The notes: a model not told the origin generated them from the letters alone. A DNA stretch of 64,000 nt from an uncultured Bacilli bacterium (GCA_934091055.1 CAKOKN010000005.1:1-64000), one strand, 5' to 3'. Positions 7,759 through 16,631 are shown, numbered from the stretch's first letter. Made by a program: numbers and translations.

Positions 7759-8464
7759 TTTATTAAATTATAAAAATGCTTATATATTTCAAGATACAGA
7801 GTATTTTAAGATGTCTTTAGATAGTCTTTTACTTTCTAAATTTGTGACAATTAATTTACGAGACAAAAAAATTCTTGATTTAGCTACTGGTAATGCACCA
7901 ATACCAATGCTTTTAACTTATAGAACAAAGGCAAAAATTTATGGTGTTGAAATTCAAAAAGCAATGTATAACTTAGGTAGGATATCTATTAATGAAAATA
8001 ATATGAAAGATCAAATTAGTTTGATTAATGATGATATTAATAATCTTGTAAATGTTTTTGAGCCTGATACATTTGATATTATTACTTGCAATCCACCTTA
8101 TTTTAAGACAAATAATGTTTTATTTGAAAATAATAACAAAGTTAAGTCTATGGCTAGACATGAAAAAACGTTGTCTTTAGAAGATATTTTTAAAGTTAGT
8201 AAGTATTTACTTAAAAATAATGGAAAACTTGCTATGGTTCATAGAAGTGAAAGATTTATGGAAATTTTGCTTCTTATGAAAAAATATAATTTTGAACCTA
8301 AGAAAATTAGATTTGTTTATCCAAATAAGGAAAAAGATAGCGATTTGGTTTTAATTGAATGCACTTTAAATGGTAAAAGTGGTGTTAAAATAATGAAACC
8401 TTTGTATGTTTATGATAAAAAGGATGTATATTCAAAAGAAGTAGAGGATATGTTTGGAGAGTGA
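7742..8464 (+). CDS. tRNA1(Val) adenine-37 N6-methyltransferase family (YabB/TrmN6)
   Basis: A class I SAM-dependent N6-adenine methyltransferase. The SAM-binding loop is DLATGNAPIPML, followed by the acidic strand end YGVEIQ, and the catalytic motif is NPPY (in CNPPYFK). The length of 240 residues fits the YabB/TrmN6 group that methylates A37 of tRNA1(Val). It overlaps ricT by 17 bases and precedes rsmI, as yabB does in Bacillus; yabA and the GIY-YIG gene yazA that flank it there are absent. RNA substrate specificity is inferred from family and place. Confidence 0.85.
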   Translation: MIVKNSLLNYKNAYIFQDTEYFKMSLDSLLLSKFVTINLRDKKILDLATGNAPIPMLLTYRTKAKIYGVEIQKAMYNLGRISINENNMKDQISLINDDINNLVNVFEPDTFDIITCNPPYFKTNNVLFENNNKVKSMARHEKTLSLEDIFKVSKYLLKNNGKLAMVHRSERFMEILLLMKKYNFEPKKIRFVYPNKEKDSDLVLIECTLNGKSGVKIMKPLYVYDKKDVYSKEVEDMFGE

Positions 8465-8468
8465 TTTT

Positions 8469-9308
8469 GTGATACAAAATAGTTATGATAATAAACCTAA
8501 TTTGTATTTAATTTCTACACCTATCGGCAATTTAGAAGACATTACTTATAGGAGTGTTAAAATATTAAATGAAGTTAGTGCTGTTTTTTCAGAAGATACA
8601 AGAGTAACTCTTAATTTACTTACTCATTATGGTATTAGTAAAAAGTTGGTAGCTCTTCACGAACATAATGAAGATACTGCTAAAGAGAAAGTACTAGACT
8701 ATCTTAAAAATGGAGAGAGTGTTGCTTTGGTTACTGATAGGGGAACTCCAATAATTAGTGATCCTGGATATAAAACGGTAAAATACATTAGTGATAATGG
8801 CTATAATGTTGTTGCACTTCCTGGGGCCACTGCTTTTGTTCCGGCACTCATTACTTCTGGTATTGCACCACAACCATTTTTATTTTATGGTTTTCTTGAT
8901 AGCAAGGATAGTATTAGAAAAAAAGAGTTAGAAGTTTTATCAGATGAAGAAGAAACTATGATTTTTTATGAAGCACCTCATAGAATTATGAAAACTTTGA
9001 ATATGATGCTAGATATATTTGGTGATAGAGATATTAGTATATCTAGGGAAATTACTAAAAAATTTGAAACTATTTATCGTGGAAAAATTAGTGATGTAAT
9101 TAATCTTGTTCCTGAAAAAGGTGAGTTTGTTATTGTTGTTAGTGGTATGAAAGAAAGAAAAATAGATGATACTATTAGTGTTCGCGATGCTGTAAATACT
9201 TATATTAGTGCTGGATTTGATGTAATGACTTCAATTAAGAAGGTTGCTAAAGATAGGGGACTTGCTAAAAATGTTATTTATAAAGAGTATCATCGGGAGG
9301 ATAAATAA
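8469..9308 (+). CDS. rsmI: 16S rRNA (cytidine-1402-2'-O)-methyltransferase
   Basis: RsmI methylates the ribose of C1402 in the decoding centre. It belongs to the tetrapyrrole-methylase fold: STPIGNLEDITYRS at the N-terminus, EDTRVTLNLL, then the SAM-binding region TDRGTPIISDPG. I place the start at GTG 8469, with TTTGGAGAG at 8453-8461; the longer TTG reading at 8454 overlaps that ribosome binding site. The last base is shared with the pth start codon. Confidence 0.93.
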   Translation: MIQNSYDNKPNLYLISTPIGNLEDITYRSVKILNEVSAVFSEDTRVTLNLLTHYGISKKLVALHEHNEDTAKEKVLDYLKNGESVALVTDRGTPIISDPGYKTVKYISDNGYNVVALPGATAFVPALITSGIAPQPFLFYGFLDSKDSIRKKELEVLSDEEETMIFYEAPHRIMKTLNMMLDIFGDRDISISREITKKFETIYRGKISDVINLVPEKGEFVIVVSGMKERKIDDTISVRDAVNTYISAGFDVMTSIKKVAKDRGLAKNVIYKEYHREDK

Positions 9309-9877
9309 TGAAGTTAATTGTGGGATTAGGTAATCCTGGACGAGAATATGAAAAAACTAGACATAATATTGGATTTAATGTTCTTGATTTATTGGCGGAT
9401 AAGTATAATATTACATTTAGTGAAAATAAGAGATTTAATGCACTTGAGGCTAGTTTTAATTTAATGGGAGAAAAAATTATTTTGGTAAAGCCACTTACTT
9501 TTATGAATTTATCTGGTGATAGTGTAATTAAGTATATGAATTATTATGATATTAAAATTAATGATCTTTTGGTTATTCATGATGACTTGGATATGGAACT
9601 TGGTAAAATTAGAATTGTTTTTGATAGTTCTAGTGGTGGCCATAATGGAATTAAAAGTATCATTAATAATTTGAATAGTCAGAAATTTACTAGATTAAAA
9701 ATTGGTATTTCTCATAATAAAAATATTGATACTAAGGATTATGTACTTGGTAAATTTAAAGAAGATGATTGGAAAGTTTTAACTGACTCTTATAAAAAAG
9801 TACTTGATATAGTGGAAAACTTTATTAGTAAAGACGTTAATACTTTAAAACAAATTTATAGTAATAAAAATAATTAG
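9308..9877 (+). CDS. pth: Peptidyl-tRNA hydrolase
   Basis: Pth cleaves peptidyl-tRNA released by stalled ribosomes so the tRNA can be reused. It has GLGNPGREYEKTRHN with the catalytic His (H19), the HDDLDME segment with D92, and GGHNGIKSI, which grips the tRNA. It is 189 residues, full length. The start ATG 9308 overlaps the rsmI stop and uses GGGAGG inside rsmI. It ends before a hairpin, closing the 2.8-9.9 kb run. Confidence 0.96.
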   Translation: MKLIVGLGNPGREYEKTRHNIGFNVLDLLADKYNITFSENKRFNALEASFNLMGEKIILVKPLTFMNLSGDSVIKYMNYYDIKINDLLVIHDDLDMELGKIRIVFDSSSGGHNGIKSIINNLNSQKFTRLKIGISHNKNIDTKDYVLGKFKEDDWKVLTDSYKKVLDIVENFISKDVNTLKQIYSNKNN

Positions 9878-9887
9878 ATATAAAATG

Positions 9888-9912
9888 AGATACAATATTT
9901 TTGTATCTTTTA
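9888..9912 (+). terminator. Terminator after pth
   Basis: GATACAA (9889-9895) pairs with TTGTATC (9901-9907) around a 5-base loop, followed by a short T-run. It separates pth from mfd. Confidence 0.7.
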
Positions 9913-9931
9913 GCATTGGAGGTGAGAATAT

Positions 9932-12900
9932 ATGAAGTTTTTTGATAATTTATTTGATGTTAACAATAGAGATGAACAATTAGTTACTGGTTTAAATAAA
10001 GAACTTAATAGTGTTTATACTTATGACTATTTTAACAAATATAATAATAATATTTTACTTGTTACTAATTCTTTATATGAGGCTAATGATTTATATAATA
10101 GATTATCTAATTATACTGATAGAGTACTATTTTTTCCTATGGATGATTTTATGACAAGTGAGGCTTCAATTATTAGTCCAGAACTTATGATTGAGAGATT
10201 AAATACTTTGAATAAACTTGTTAATAATGATAATTATATTGTTGTAACTAATTTAATGGGTCTACTTAGATATCTTCCTAATAAGTCTTTATATAAGAGG
10301 AAAATTATTAATTTAAATGTTAATGAAGATGTAAATAGAGAAGTGTTAATTAACAATTTAATTGACTTAGGTTATGATAGAGTTCCACTTGTTACTAAGA
10401 CTGGAGAGGTGGCTATTAGAGGATATGTAATTGATATATTTCCTATGGAAACTGATAGTCCTATTAGGATAGAATTCTGGGGAGATACTATTGATAGTAT
10501 TAAATATTTTGATTTGGATAGTCAGATTTCTAATGAGAGTATTGATACTATTTCTATATATCCTTTTACAGAATTTTTACTTGATAATAAGTTAGATGTT
10601 GACAGTAAAATGTGTAAGCAGAAATATTTACCACATTATTCTAAAGATATTAATGCTATATGGAATTATTTAGATAACTGTACTCTTATATATTATGATT
10701 ATAACCAAATTATATCGGCTTATAGATTACTTAGAGAGAGTATTATTAATTATGATAAAGAAATAAAAGATTCTATTAAAACTGATTATATGTTTGATAT
10801 TTCTGATGTTAAATATAATAATATTATTTATATGTTAGAGTTTGATAATATTCTTGATTTAAATATTAAATGTAAAAATAATTATTTATCTAATAACATT
10901 GATAATTATCATGGTGATTTTGAAAAGATTAAAACAAGTCTTTTTAAATATATAACTGGTGGTAAGACTGTTATTATGTGTATCGATAATAAAGACGTTG
11001 CTAAGAGAGTTATCACTTATTTAGATATTATGGATGATGTTGTGCTAACTAGAGAGAATGAAATTATTAAGAATAAGATTAATATTATTAATAAATATAT
11101 TATAAGTGGATTTATATATGATAATTATGTTGTTATTTCTTCAAATGATTTATTTGGCAAGATAGAAGAAAAGAAGAAAGTTAAAAATAAGTATAAAGTT
11201 GGTACTAAGATTAGTAATATTAATAACTTAGAGAAGGGTGATTATATTGTTCATATTGATCATGGTATTGGACAATATGTTGAATTATGTACTTTATCTA
11301 AGAATGGTTTGAAAAAGGATTATATTAAACTTTTATATGCTGATGGTGATGTTTTATATTTACCAGTAGAAAAAATTGATAAAATTACTAAGTTTACTGG
11401 TAGAGAAGGAGCTATTGTAAGACTTGATAAATTGGGTACTGATTCTTGGAATAAGAAGAAGGCTAGAGTTAGAAGTAAACTGGAGAATATTGCGGGTGAT
11501 TTGATTAGAGTGTCTGCTGAAAGGGAAAATTCTAAAGGTTTTGCTTTTAGTCCTGATGATGAAGAACAAATATTATTTGAAAGTAAATTTAAATATACTG
11601 CTACTGCTGATCAGGAAAGGGCTATAGGTATTATTAAGCATGAAATGGAAAAGGATAAACCTATGGATATGCTCTTATGTGGCGATGTTGGATATGGTAA
11701 AACAGAAGTAGCTTTTAGGGCAATATTTAAAGCTGTTAATGATGGTAAACAAGTTGCTTATTTATGTCCTACTACTATTCTTTCTAGTCAGCAATATAAT
11801 TCTGCACTAGATAGATTTGCTGATTTTCCGATTAATATTGCATTACTTAATAGGTTTACTTCTGTTAAAGAGCAAAATAGAATTTTTAAGAACTTAAAAG
11901 AAGGTAAAATTGATATTTTATTTGGTACTCATAAACTTCTTAATGATAAAGTGGATTTTAAAGATTTAGGATTACTTATTATTGATGAAGAACAAAGATT
12001 TGGCGTTGTACATAAAGAGAAAGTTAAGAAATATAAGAGTAGTATTGATGTTTTAACTCTTAGTGCTACTCCTATTCCTAGAACTCTTCAAATGTCTATG
12101 TCTGGTATTAGAGGGCTTGCTCTTATTGAAACTCCTCCAGAGAAGCGAAGACCAATACAGACTTATGTAATGCCTGAAAGCACTAATATTATTAAAGATG
12201 CTATTTATAAAGAATTATCTAGAAATGGTCAAGTATTTATGCTTTATAATAGTGTTGAGAAAATAGATAATAAACTTGAAGAGATACATAAATTGGTACC
12301 AGAAGCTAATATTAGATATGCTCATGGTAGAATGACTAAGGTTGAACTTGAGAATATTATGATTGATTTTACTAATCATAAATTTGATATATTACTTTGT
12401 ACAACAATTATTGAAACTGGTATTGATATTCCTAATGTTAATACTTTGATTGTTTTAGATGCTGATAATTTTGGTTTATCACAGTTATATCAAATTAGGG
12501 GTAGAATTGGTCGTAGTGATAGAATTGGTTATGCTTATCTTATGTATAATGGCAGAAAAGAACTTAATGATTTGGCAGTTAAAAGACTTAATACTATAAA
12601 AGAGTTTACATCTCTTGGTAGTGGTTTTAAGATAGCTATGAGAGATTTATCTATTAGAGGAGCAGGAGATATTCTTGGTAGTGAACAATCTGGTTTTATT
12701 GACAGTATAGGTATTGATTTGTATTTGAAGATGTTAAAAGAAGAAGTTGATAAACTTAAGGGTATTAAGATAGAAGAAGAAAAAGAAGAAAGTTCTAAAC
12801 CTCTTATTGAAGTTGAAACGCATATTTCTAATGAATATGCTCCTGATGATGAAATTAAACTCGAAGTTCATAAATTAATTAATAGGATTAATTCTAAGGA

Positions 12901-13249
12901 AGATATTGATAATTTATGTACTGTACTTAGAGATAGATTTGGTAAAGTTACTGATGAAATGATTATTTATATGCATGAGGAATGGTTTGAGAAACAGGCT
13001 AAGTCTCTTAATATTAAAGAAACTAAACAGACTAAGAATTACGTTGAGATAGTTCTTCCACAGTATTTGTCTAAACAAATTGATGGAGAAAAGTTATTTT
13101 TTACGGCATATGAGATATCTAAATATTTTAGATTTTCTTATAGTAATAATCAGATTCATATTTACTTAGATACTATTAAGTTAGATAAACATTTTGTTTA
13201 TTATTTGAATGATTTACTTAGTGTCATTATTAGAGATATTAAGAAATAA
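9932..13249 (+). CDS. mfd: Transcription-repair coupling factor
   Basis: Mfd removes RNA polymerase stalled at DNA lesions and recruits UvrA. At 1105 residues it is close to full length. Seen in order: the UvrB-like N-terminal module, the RNA-polymerase-interaction domain (KGDYIVHIDHGIGQYVEL), the RecG-like translocase with Walker A CGDVGYGKTE near 587-596, Walker B IIDEEQRFGV, SATPIPRTLQMSMSG, the second RecA-like domain ending in QIRGRIGRS, and the C-terminal TRCF domain. The pth-mfd-spoVT order is that of Bacillus. Confidence 0.97.
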   Translation: MKFFDNLFDVNNRDEQLVTGLNKELNSVYTYDYFNKYNNNILLVTNSLYEANDLYNRLSNYTDRVLFFPMDDFMTSEASIISPELMIERLNTLNKLVNNDNYIVVTNLMGLLRYLPNKSLYKRKIINLNVNEDVNREVLINNLIDLGYDRVPLVTKTGEVAIRGYVIDIFPMETDSPIRIEFWGDTIDSIKYFDLDSQISNESIDTISIYPFTEFLLDNKLDVDSKMCKQKYLPHYSKDINAIWNYLDNCTLIYYDYNQIISAYRLLRESIINYDKEIKDSIKTDYMFDISDVKYNNIIYMLEFDNILDLNIKCKNNYLSNNIDNYHGDFEKIKTSLFKYITGGKTVIMCIDNKDVAKRVITYLDIMDDVVLTRENEIIKNKINIINKYIISGFIYDNYVVISSNDLFGKIEEKKKVKNKYKVGTKISNINNLEKGDYIVHIDHGIGQYVELCTLSKNGLKKDYIKLLYADGDVLYLPVEKIDKITKFTGREGAIVRLDKLGTDSWNKKKARVRSKLENIAGDLIRVSAERENSKGFAFSPDDEEQILFESKFKYTATADQERAIGIIKHEMEKDKPMDMLLCGDVGYGKTEVAFRAIFKAVNDGKQVAYLCPTTILSSQQYNSALDRFADFPINIALLNRFTSVKEQNRIFKNLKEGKIDILFGTHKLLNDKVDFKDLGLLIIDEEQRFGVVHKEKVKKYKSSIDVLTLSATPIPRTLQMSMSGIRGLALIETPPEKRRPIQTYVMPESTNIIKDAIYKELSRNGQVFMLYNSVEKIDNKLEEIHKLVPEANIRYAHGRMTKVELENIMIDFTNHKFDILLCTTIIETGIDIPNVNTLIVLDADNFGLSQLYQIRGRIGRSDRIGYAYLMYNGRKELNDLAVKRLNTIKEFTSLGSGFKIAMRDLSIRGAGDILGSEQSGFIDSIGIDLYLKMLKEEVDKLKGIKIEEEKEESSKPLIEVETHISNEYAPDDEIKLEVHKLINRINSKEDIDNLCTVLRDRFGKVTDEMIIYMHEEWFEKQAKSLNIKETKQTKNYVEIVLPQYLSKQIDGEKLFFTAYEISKYFRFSYSNNQIHIYLDTIKLDKHFVYYLNDLLSVIIRDIKK

Positions 13250-13333
13250 AGTTTAATTATTTTATTTCTTTTTGTTTACTTGTATAATTATTTATTTATT
13301 TGATAAAATATTAAAGAAAGTATAGGTGAATAT

Positions 13334-13864
13334 ATGAAAACAACTGGAGTTATAAGAAGAATTGATGAACTTGGTAGAATTGTTATACCAAAAGAAATTA
13401 GAAAGAGTTTAAGAATTAAAAATGGTGAAAGTTTAGAAGTTTATTTGGATGGTGATAGTATTATATTAAAGAAATTTTCACAAATTGAAAGTTTAGAGAG
13501 TATTTCTGTTGACTATGTAGAGGCATTTAATCAGATTATTAAACATAATATTATTGTTACTGATAGAGATAAAGTGGTTGCTGTTAGTGGTCCTTTAAAG
13601 AAGAAGTATTTGGGTAAAAATATTAATGAATTTACTGAACGCTCTATTGAAAGAAGAGATTCTTTTTCTGAAAAGCAAAAGAAGGAGTTTAAAATAATTG
13701 AGGATGAAGAAGATGTTGGTTATTATACTTTTGCTTCGATTGTTAATAATGGTGATGCTATTGGTAGTGTAATATTAATATCTTTGGATACTCCTTTATC
13801 TGATACTGAAGATAAACTGGCTATTGTTTTATCTAATTTGCTTAGTAAACAATTTATTGATTAA
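13334..13864 (+). CDS. spoVT: Stage V sporulation regulator SpoVT
   Basis: SpoVT is an AbrB-type regulator that adjusts forespore (sigma-G) gene expression. The N-terminal 50 residues form the swapped-hairpin DNA-binding domain (KTTGVIRRIDELGRIVIPKE), and the rest (about 55-176) is a GAF-like domain (IIVTDRDKVVAVSG). Length (176) and position straight after mfd match Bacillus. The GAF-like half makes SpoVT more likely than plain AbrB. Confidence 0.93.
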   Translation: MKTTGVIRRIDELGRIVIPKEIRKSLRIKNGESLEVYLDGDSIILKKFSQIESLESISVDYVEAFNQIIKHNIIVTDRDKVVAVSGPLKKKYLGKNINEFTERSIERRDSFSEKQKKEFKIIEDEEDVGYYTFASIVNNGDAIGSVILISLDTPLSDTEDKLAIVLSNLLSKQFID

Positions 13865-13865
13865 T

Positions 13866-13903
13866 AAAAAAGCATACAAAATTAAAATGTATGCTTTATT
13901 TTT
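13866..13903. terminator. Bidirectional terminator between spoVT and the small RHH gene
   Basis: AGCATACA (13871-13878) pairs with TGTATGCT (13888-13895), with A-rich sequence on the left and T-rich on the right, so it can stop both converging transcripts. Confidence 0.8.
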
Positions 13904-14075
13904 CTTTATTATCTAGATTTTCTAATGCAAAATCAATACATTGGTTTATTAATTCATTTCTACTTATATCTATTCTATTCGCTTCATTATCTACTTTATT
14001 TAACGTTTCAATATCTATTCTTATACTAATTACTATTTTTTCATTGTTTGTTTTTGTCGGTTTGAACTTTTCCAT
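13896..14075 (-). CDS. Small ribbon-helix-helix (CopG/Arc-like) protein
   Basis: A 59-residue minus-strand frame starting MEKFKPTKTN with an ideal AGGAGG six bases before the ATG. A basic tail leads to a beta-strand (KIVISIRID) and two helices (IETLNKVDNEANRI and SRNELINQCIDFALENL), the arrangement of a ribbon-helix-helix DNA-binding dimer. Such proteins are usually small repressors or antitoxins. No toxin lies beside it. It converges on spoVT and diverges from the membrane protein at 14207, whose promoter it could control; that is inference. Confidence 0.75.
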   Translation of the reverse strand: MEKFKPTKTNNEKIVISIRIDIETLNKVDNEANRIDISRNELINQCIDFALENLDNKEK

Positions 14076-14150
14076 ATTTTTGTCCTCCTATCAAAATTAT
14101 ATTATTTACAATAAACTAAATATATATTCAAATATTGAATACAAAAAGTA

Positions 14151-14179
14151 TTTACTTTTTGATAATTAGTTGTTATAAT
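14151..14179 (+). promoter_or_regulatory. Promoter of the 14.2 kb membrane-protein genes
   Basis: TTTACT (14151-14156) and TATAAT (14174-14179), 17 bp apart, ahead of AGGAGGTG at 14193-14200. The same TTTACT -35 box recurs at other promoters in this window. Confidence 0.65.
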
Positions 14180-14206
14180 GATAATGTAGAGTAGGAGGTG
14201 AAGGCA

Positions 14207-14476
14207 GTGATCGCTTTTGTTTTATCGTTAATTAGTGTTGTTATTTTACTTTTTAATTATGAATTTGCTTTTATTTTAGGTATTGTGTCTATAGTGGTGG
14301 CTATTATTAATAGAAAGAAAAAGAGTAAATTAACTATACCCGCTATTATTATTTCAAGTATTGTATTGTTAATAAGCATTATTTGTTTTTGTAGTGAAGC
14401 TGTTAAAGTTACAAATATTATTAATGAAACAAACAAAGAAGTTGATAGAATAGCAGAAAAGTATAAAAATGAGTAA
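14207..14476 (+). CDS. Small two-helix membrane protein
   Basis: Unrecognised beyond resemblance to DUF4190-type membrane proteins. The chain is 89 residues: two hydrophobic stretches (about 2-34), a basic turn INRKKKSK, a third hydrophobic stretch (IPAIIISSIVLLISIICF) and a charged tail. GTG 14207 is chosen because the longer GTG at 14198 overlaps the AGGAGGTG ribosome binding site. It is the first of three consecutive membrane-associated genes. Confidence 0.65.
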   Translation: MIAFVLSLISVVILLFNYEFAFILGIVSIVVAIINRKKKSKLTIPAIIISSIVLLISIICFCSEAVKVTNIINETNKEVDRIAEKYKNE

Positions 14477-14495
14477 TTTTATATGGAGGTAAATA

Positions 14496-15158
14496 GTGTA
14501 TAATAGTGAAAGTGTAAATAATAATTTAGAGCAGAATTCTATACAGAACTCTTTTAATAATCAAAACGAACTTAATTCCAATAATAATATAAATAAAGTA
14601 AATAAAAGTAAGAAGCTACTTATTATTTTAGGAATAATTATTGCTGCAATTATAGTTATATTTGTTTTTTTTAATAAAGAAAAAAACAGCAATAGAGAAG
14701 TTGATTTTGGAGAAACTTTAAAGGTTTATGAGATGAAAGGAAAGTATAATTTTGATTTTCAAGTTCTTGATATTGAAGAAAACTATGATATTTCTAATTC
14801 AATATTTTATACAGGTGAATGTTATGCTTTAAAAGTTAAAATAAAAAATAATAGCAGTAAGAATTTAGATCTTTATTCATTAATCTACTTTACTTTATTA
14901 GATTCTGAAGGTCAAAAAATCGAATCTAACAATTTGCTTGTTACTTCTAACTTTGATGGGAGTTTAAAACTTAATATACCTAGCGATACTACCGATACTG
15001 GGTATTTGTATTTTTATCATTTTGATGAAAATGGTAAAAATTCTAACATTGATGCAAGTCGTGTTGATAAACTTAAAATATCTGTGGTAAAAAAACTTTA
15101 TAGCGATAATGGTATGTCTAAGGGAGAATATAATGATTATTATGTTAAATTAAGATAG
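14496..15158 (+). CDS. Membrane-anchored extracellular protein, DUF4352-like
   Basis: A 220-residue protein with an Asn-rich cytoplasmic N-terminus (about 1-35), one transmembrane helix (about 42-60, LLIILGIIIAAIIVIFVFF) and an outer beta-rich domain reminiscent of DUF4352/telokin-like folds (YALKVKIKNNSSKNLDLYS). The start is GTG 14496, with GGAGG seven bases upstream. Function unknown. The poly-Asn leader resembles the linkers of the 48-55 kb surface proteins. Confidence 0.65.
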   Translation: MYNSESVNNNLEQNSIQNSFNNQNELNSNNNINKVNKSKKLLIILGIIIAAIIVIFVFFNKEKNSNREVDFGETLKVYEMKGKYNFDFQVLDIEENYDISNSIFYTGECYALKVKIKNNSSKNLDLYSLIYFTLLDSEGQKIESNNLLVTSNFDGSLKLNIPSDTTDTGYLYFYHFDENGKNSNIDASRVDKLKISVVKKLYSDNGMSKGEYNDYYVKLR

Positions 15159-15166
15159 GATGTGTT

Positions 15167-15493
15167 ATGATGAAAGATTTTGAGAAAATGCAAAAATATT
15201 TAGTTAGTGATTTTATATTTATGTTAGTTATTAATTCTTATTTATTTATTGATTCTTTACTTGAAATAGGTTTACTTGGTTCTGGAAGATTTTCTTTTGT
15301 GTCTGCGTTATTATCTGTAATATTATTAATAATTGGGATAATAGTTACTAAAAAAGGAGATATTTCTGGTGGAATAATAGGAATTATTATTGGATTACTT
15401 ATGTTTTTATCAGGTTCTATTGTTTATTTAGTACTTGGCATATTTGTAATTATTCACTCTAGTGTATATTTAACTAATTATAATAAAAAATAA
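15167..15493 (+). CDS. Small polytopic membrane protein, unknown
   Basis: 108 residues with about three to four hydrophobic segments (LISDFIFMLVINSYLFI-like start, SFVSALLSVILLIIGIIV, IIGIIIGLLMFLSG, IVYLVLGIFVII). No family recognised. It follows the previous gene by eight bases, so is probably co-transcribed. ATG at 15167 or 15170 are equally possible. Confidence 0.6.
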   Translation: MMKDFEKMQKYLVSDFIFMLVINSYLFIDSLLEIGLLGSGRFSFVSALLSVILLIIGIIVTKKGDISGGIIGIIIGLLMFLSGSIVYLVLGIFVIIHSSVYLTNYNKK

Positions 15494-15498
15494 ATATT

Positions 15499-15529
15499 AA
15501 TATCATAGATTGTTCTATGGTATTTTTTA
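15499..15529 (+). terminator. Terminator of the 14.2-15.5 kb genes
   Basis: AATATCATAG (15499-15508) pairs with CTATGGTATT (15515-15524) with one G-U pair, followed by T-run. Confidence 0.75.
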
Positions 15530-15533
15530 TTGA

Positions 15534-15571
15534 AAAATAAAAAATAGAAATTGCTTTTAAGACAATTTCTA
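15534..15571 (-). terminator. Terminator of the minus-strand DUF4190/FxLYD gene
   Basis: TAGAAATTG (15545-15553) pairs with CAATTTCTA (15563-15571); on the minus strand the stem is followed by a T-rich tract. Confidence 0.75.
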
Positions 15572-15585
15572 TTAATTATAATGAT

Positions 15586-16185
15586 TTAATACATTGAGGC
15601 TTCAATTACTTTAAAGGTTGCATTTTTCATTTTATTAAGGTTATCACTACTTACATATTCAAACAAATTAAAATTTTGACTTTGTCCTGATGCTAAGTTG
15701 TTGGCATAAATATAATCTGTATCAATTCGACTTCCATCAGCGGCAATTGCTTCAATAGTTAAGTTGAATGATTTTATTTCTTTAGCATTATTAGTTATTT
15801 TTACAGTTAGACCTGTATCATTAAAACCATATTCATCAGTTGTAGTTTGAAAACTTCCGATATTGACATCTACATTTTTTAAAACTTCTTCGGTATTCTT
15901 TCCTGTCATAGTATCTAGATCATTAGACAAATTATCAAGACTATTTGACCAACTATTTTGTAGAGATATTGTTATTATAATAGATAAAATACCAAGTACT
16001 AATGCCGCTATTGACGAACCTTTGCTTGTTTTTTTAATTAATGATATTATTGCAAAAATTATCGCTAATACTCCTAAGAAAAAAGAAGCATTGTTAATTA
16101 TTGGTATAAAGCAAGTACATATACTTATTATACTTAATACTAATCCTGCAACAGCTAGTCCACTTTTTTTATTCTCTTGTTTCAC
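15586..16185 (-). CDS. DUF4190/FxLYD-type membrane protein
   Basis: A 199-residue protein with three hydrophobic helices in the first 75 residues (SGLAVAGLVLSIISIC, FFLGVLAIIFAIISLI, IAALVLGILSIIITI), the DUF4190 arrangement, then an outer beta-domain with the FxLYD-like pattern (GLTVKITNNAKEIKSFNLTI). Start GTG 16185, with AGGAG upstream. Function unknown; likely surface or stress-related as for relatives. It is the only minus-strand gene of this patch besides the RHH gene. Confidence 0.7.
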   Translation of the reverse strand: MKQENKKSGLAVAGLVLSIISICTCFIPIINNASFFLGVLAIIFAIISLIKKTSKGSSIAALVLGILSIIITISLQNSWSNSLDNLSNDLDTMTGKNTEEVLKNVDVNIGSFQTTTDEYGFNDTGLTVKITNNAKEIKSFNLTIEAIAADGSRIDTDYIYANNLASGQSQNFNLFEYVSSDNLNKMKNATFKVIEASMY

Positions 16186-16293
16186 TTTTATTCACTCCTT
16201 TCATTATTATTATAACATAAAATCTTCTGGCAGGCGACATATTTTTTTCTCTTTTTGTGAAATAATAATTTTTGTTAGGAGATGATTGCTTCT

Positions 16294-16551
16294 ATGGGAA
16301 GATATTCTAAACAAAATTTATCTATTCAGGTTAGAAAAAATATTAGAAAATATCGCTTGATTAGAGGTTATACTTTGCAAGAACTTGCAGATAGAGCAGA
16401 ACTTACACATGGATATGTTAGAGATTTGGAATGTTTAACTATTAATAAAACTCCAACACTTGAAGCAATCGGAAAATTTGCAGATGCATTAGAGATAGAT
16501 ATAAGACAATTATTTGACGATGTTGAGATTAGTTTAGAACATAATAAATAA
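16294..16551 (+). CDS. XRE-family helix-turn-helix regulator
   Basis: An 85-residue protein that is essentially one Cro/CI-type helix-turn-helix domain: IRKYRLIRGYTLQELADRAE for helices 1-2, then LTHGYVRDLE for the recognition helix, and LEAIGKFADALEIDIRQLF for the last helices. AGGAG at 16277-16281 abuts ATG 16282, so the start is ATG 16294. It diverges from the DUF4190/FxLYD gene and may regulate it; inference from position only. Confidence 0.8.
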   Translation: MGRYSKQNLSIQVRKNIRKYRLIRGYTLQELADRAELTHGYVRDLECLTINKTPTLEAIGKFADALEIDIRQLFDDVEISLEHNK

Positions 16552-16558
16552 TATATTT

Positions 16559-16610
16559 CAATACTGAGACTTTAGGCTCAGTATTGCTTAGAGAGACTTT
16601 AGGCTCTCTA
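16559..16610. repeat. Twin hairpins with identical loops
   Basis: CAATACTGAG/CTCAGTATTG (16559-16586) and TAGAGAG/CTCTCTA (16589-16610) are perfect stems, and both loops read ACTTTAGG. The stems differ while the loops are the same, so the loops are the conserved part. There is no T-run right after either stem, which argues against simple terminators. A similar pair occurs at 57274-57329. Confidence 0.6.
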
Positions 16611-16631
16611 GAAAAAAATAATAAATAGTAC

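Noticed and set aside
13891..14169. 92-residue plus-strand frame opposite the RHH gene
   Set aside because: It lacks a ribosome binding site and overlaps the minus-strand gene that has one.
16559..16610. Simple tandem terminator of the XRE gene
   Set aside because: Neither stem is followed by a T-run and the two loops are identical, which is not expected for terminators; kept as a repeat element instead.
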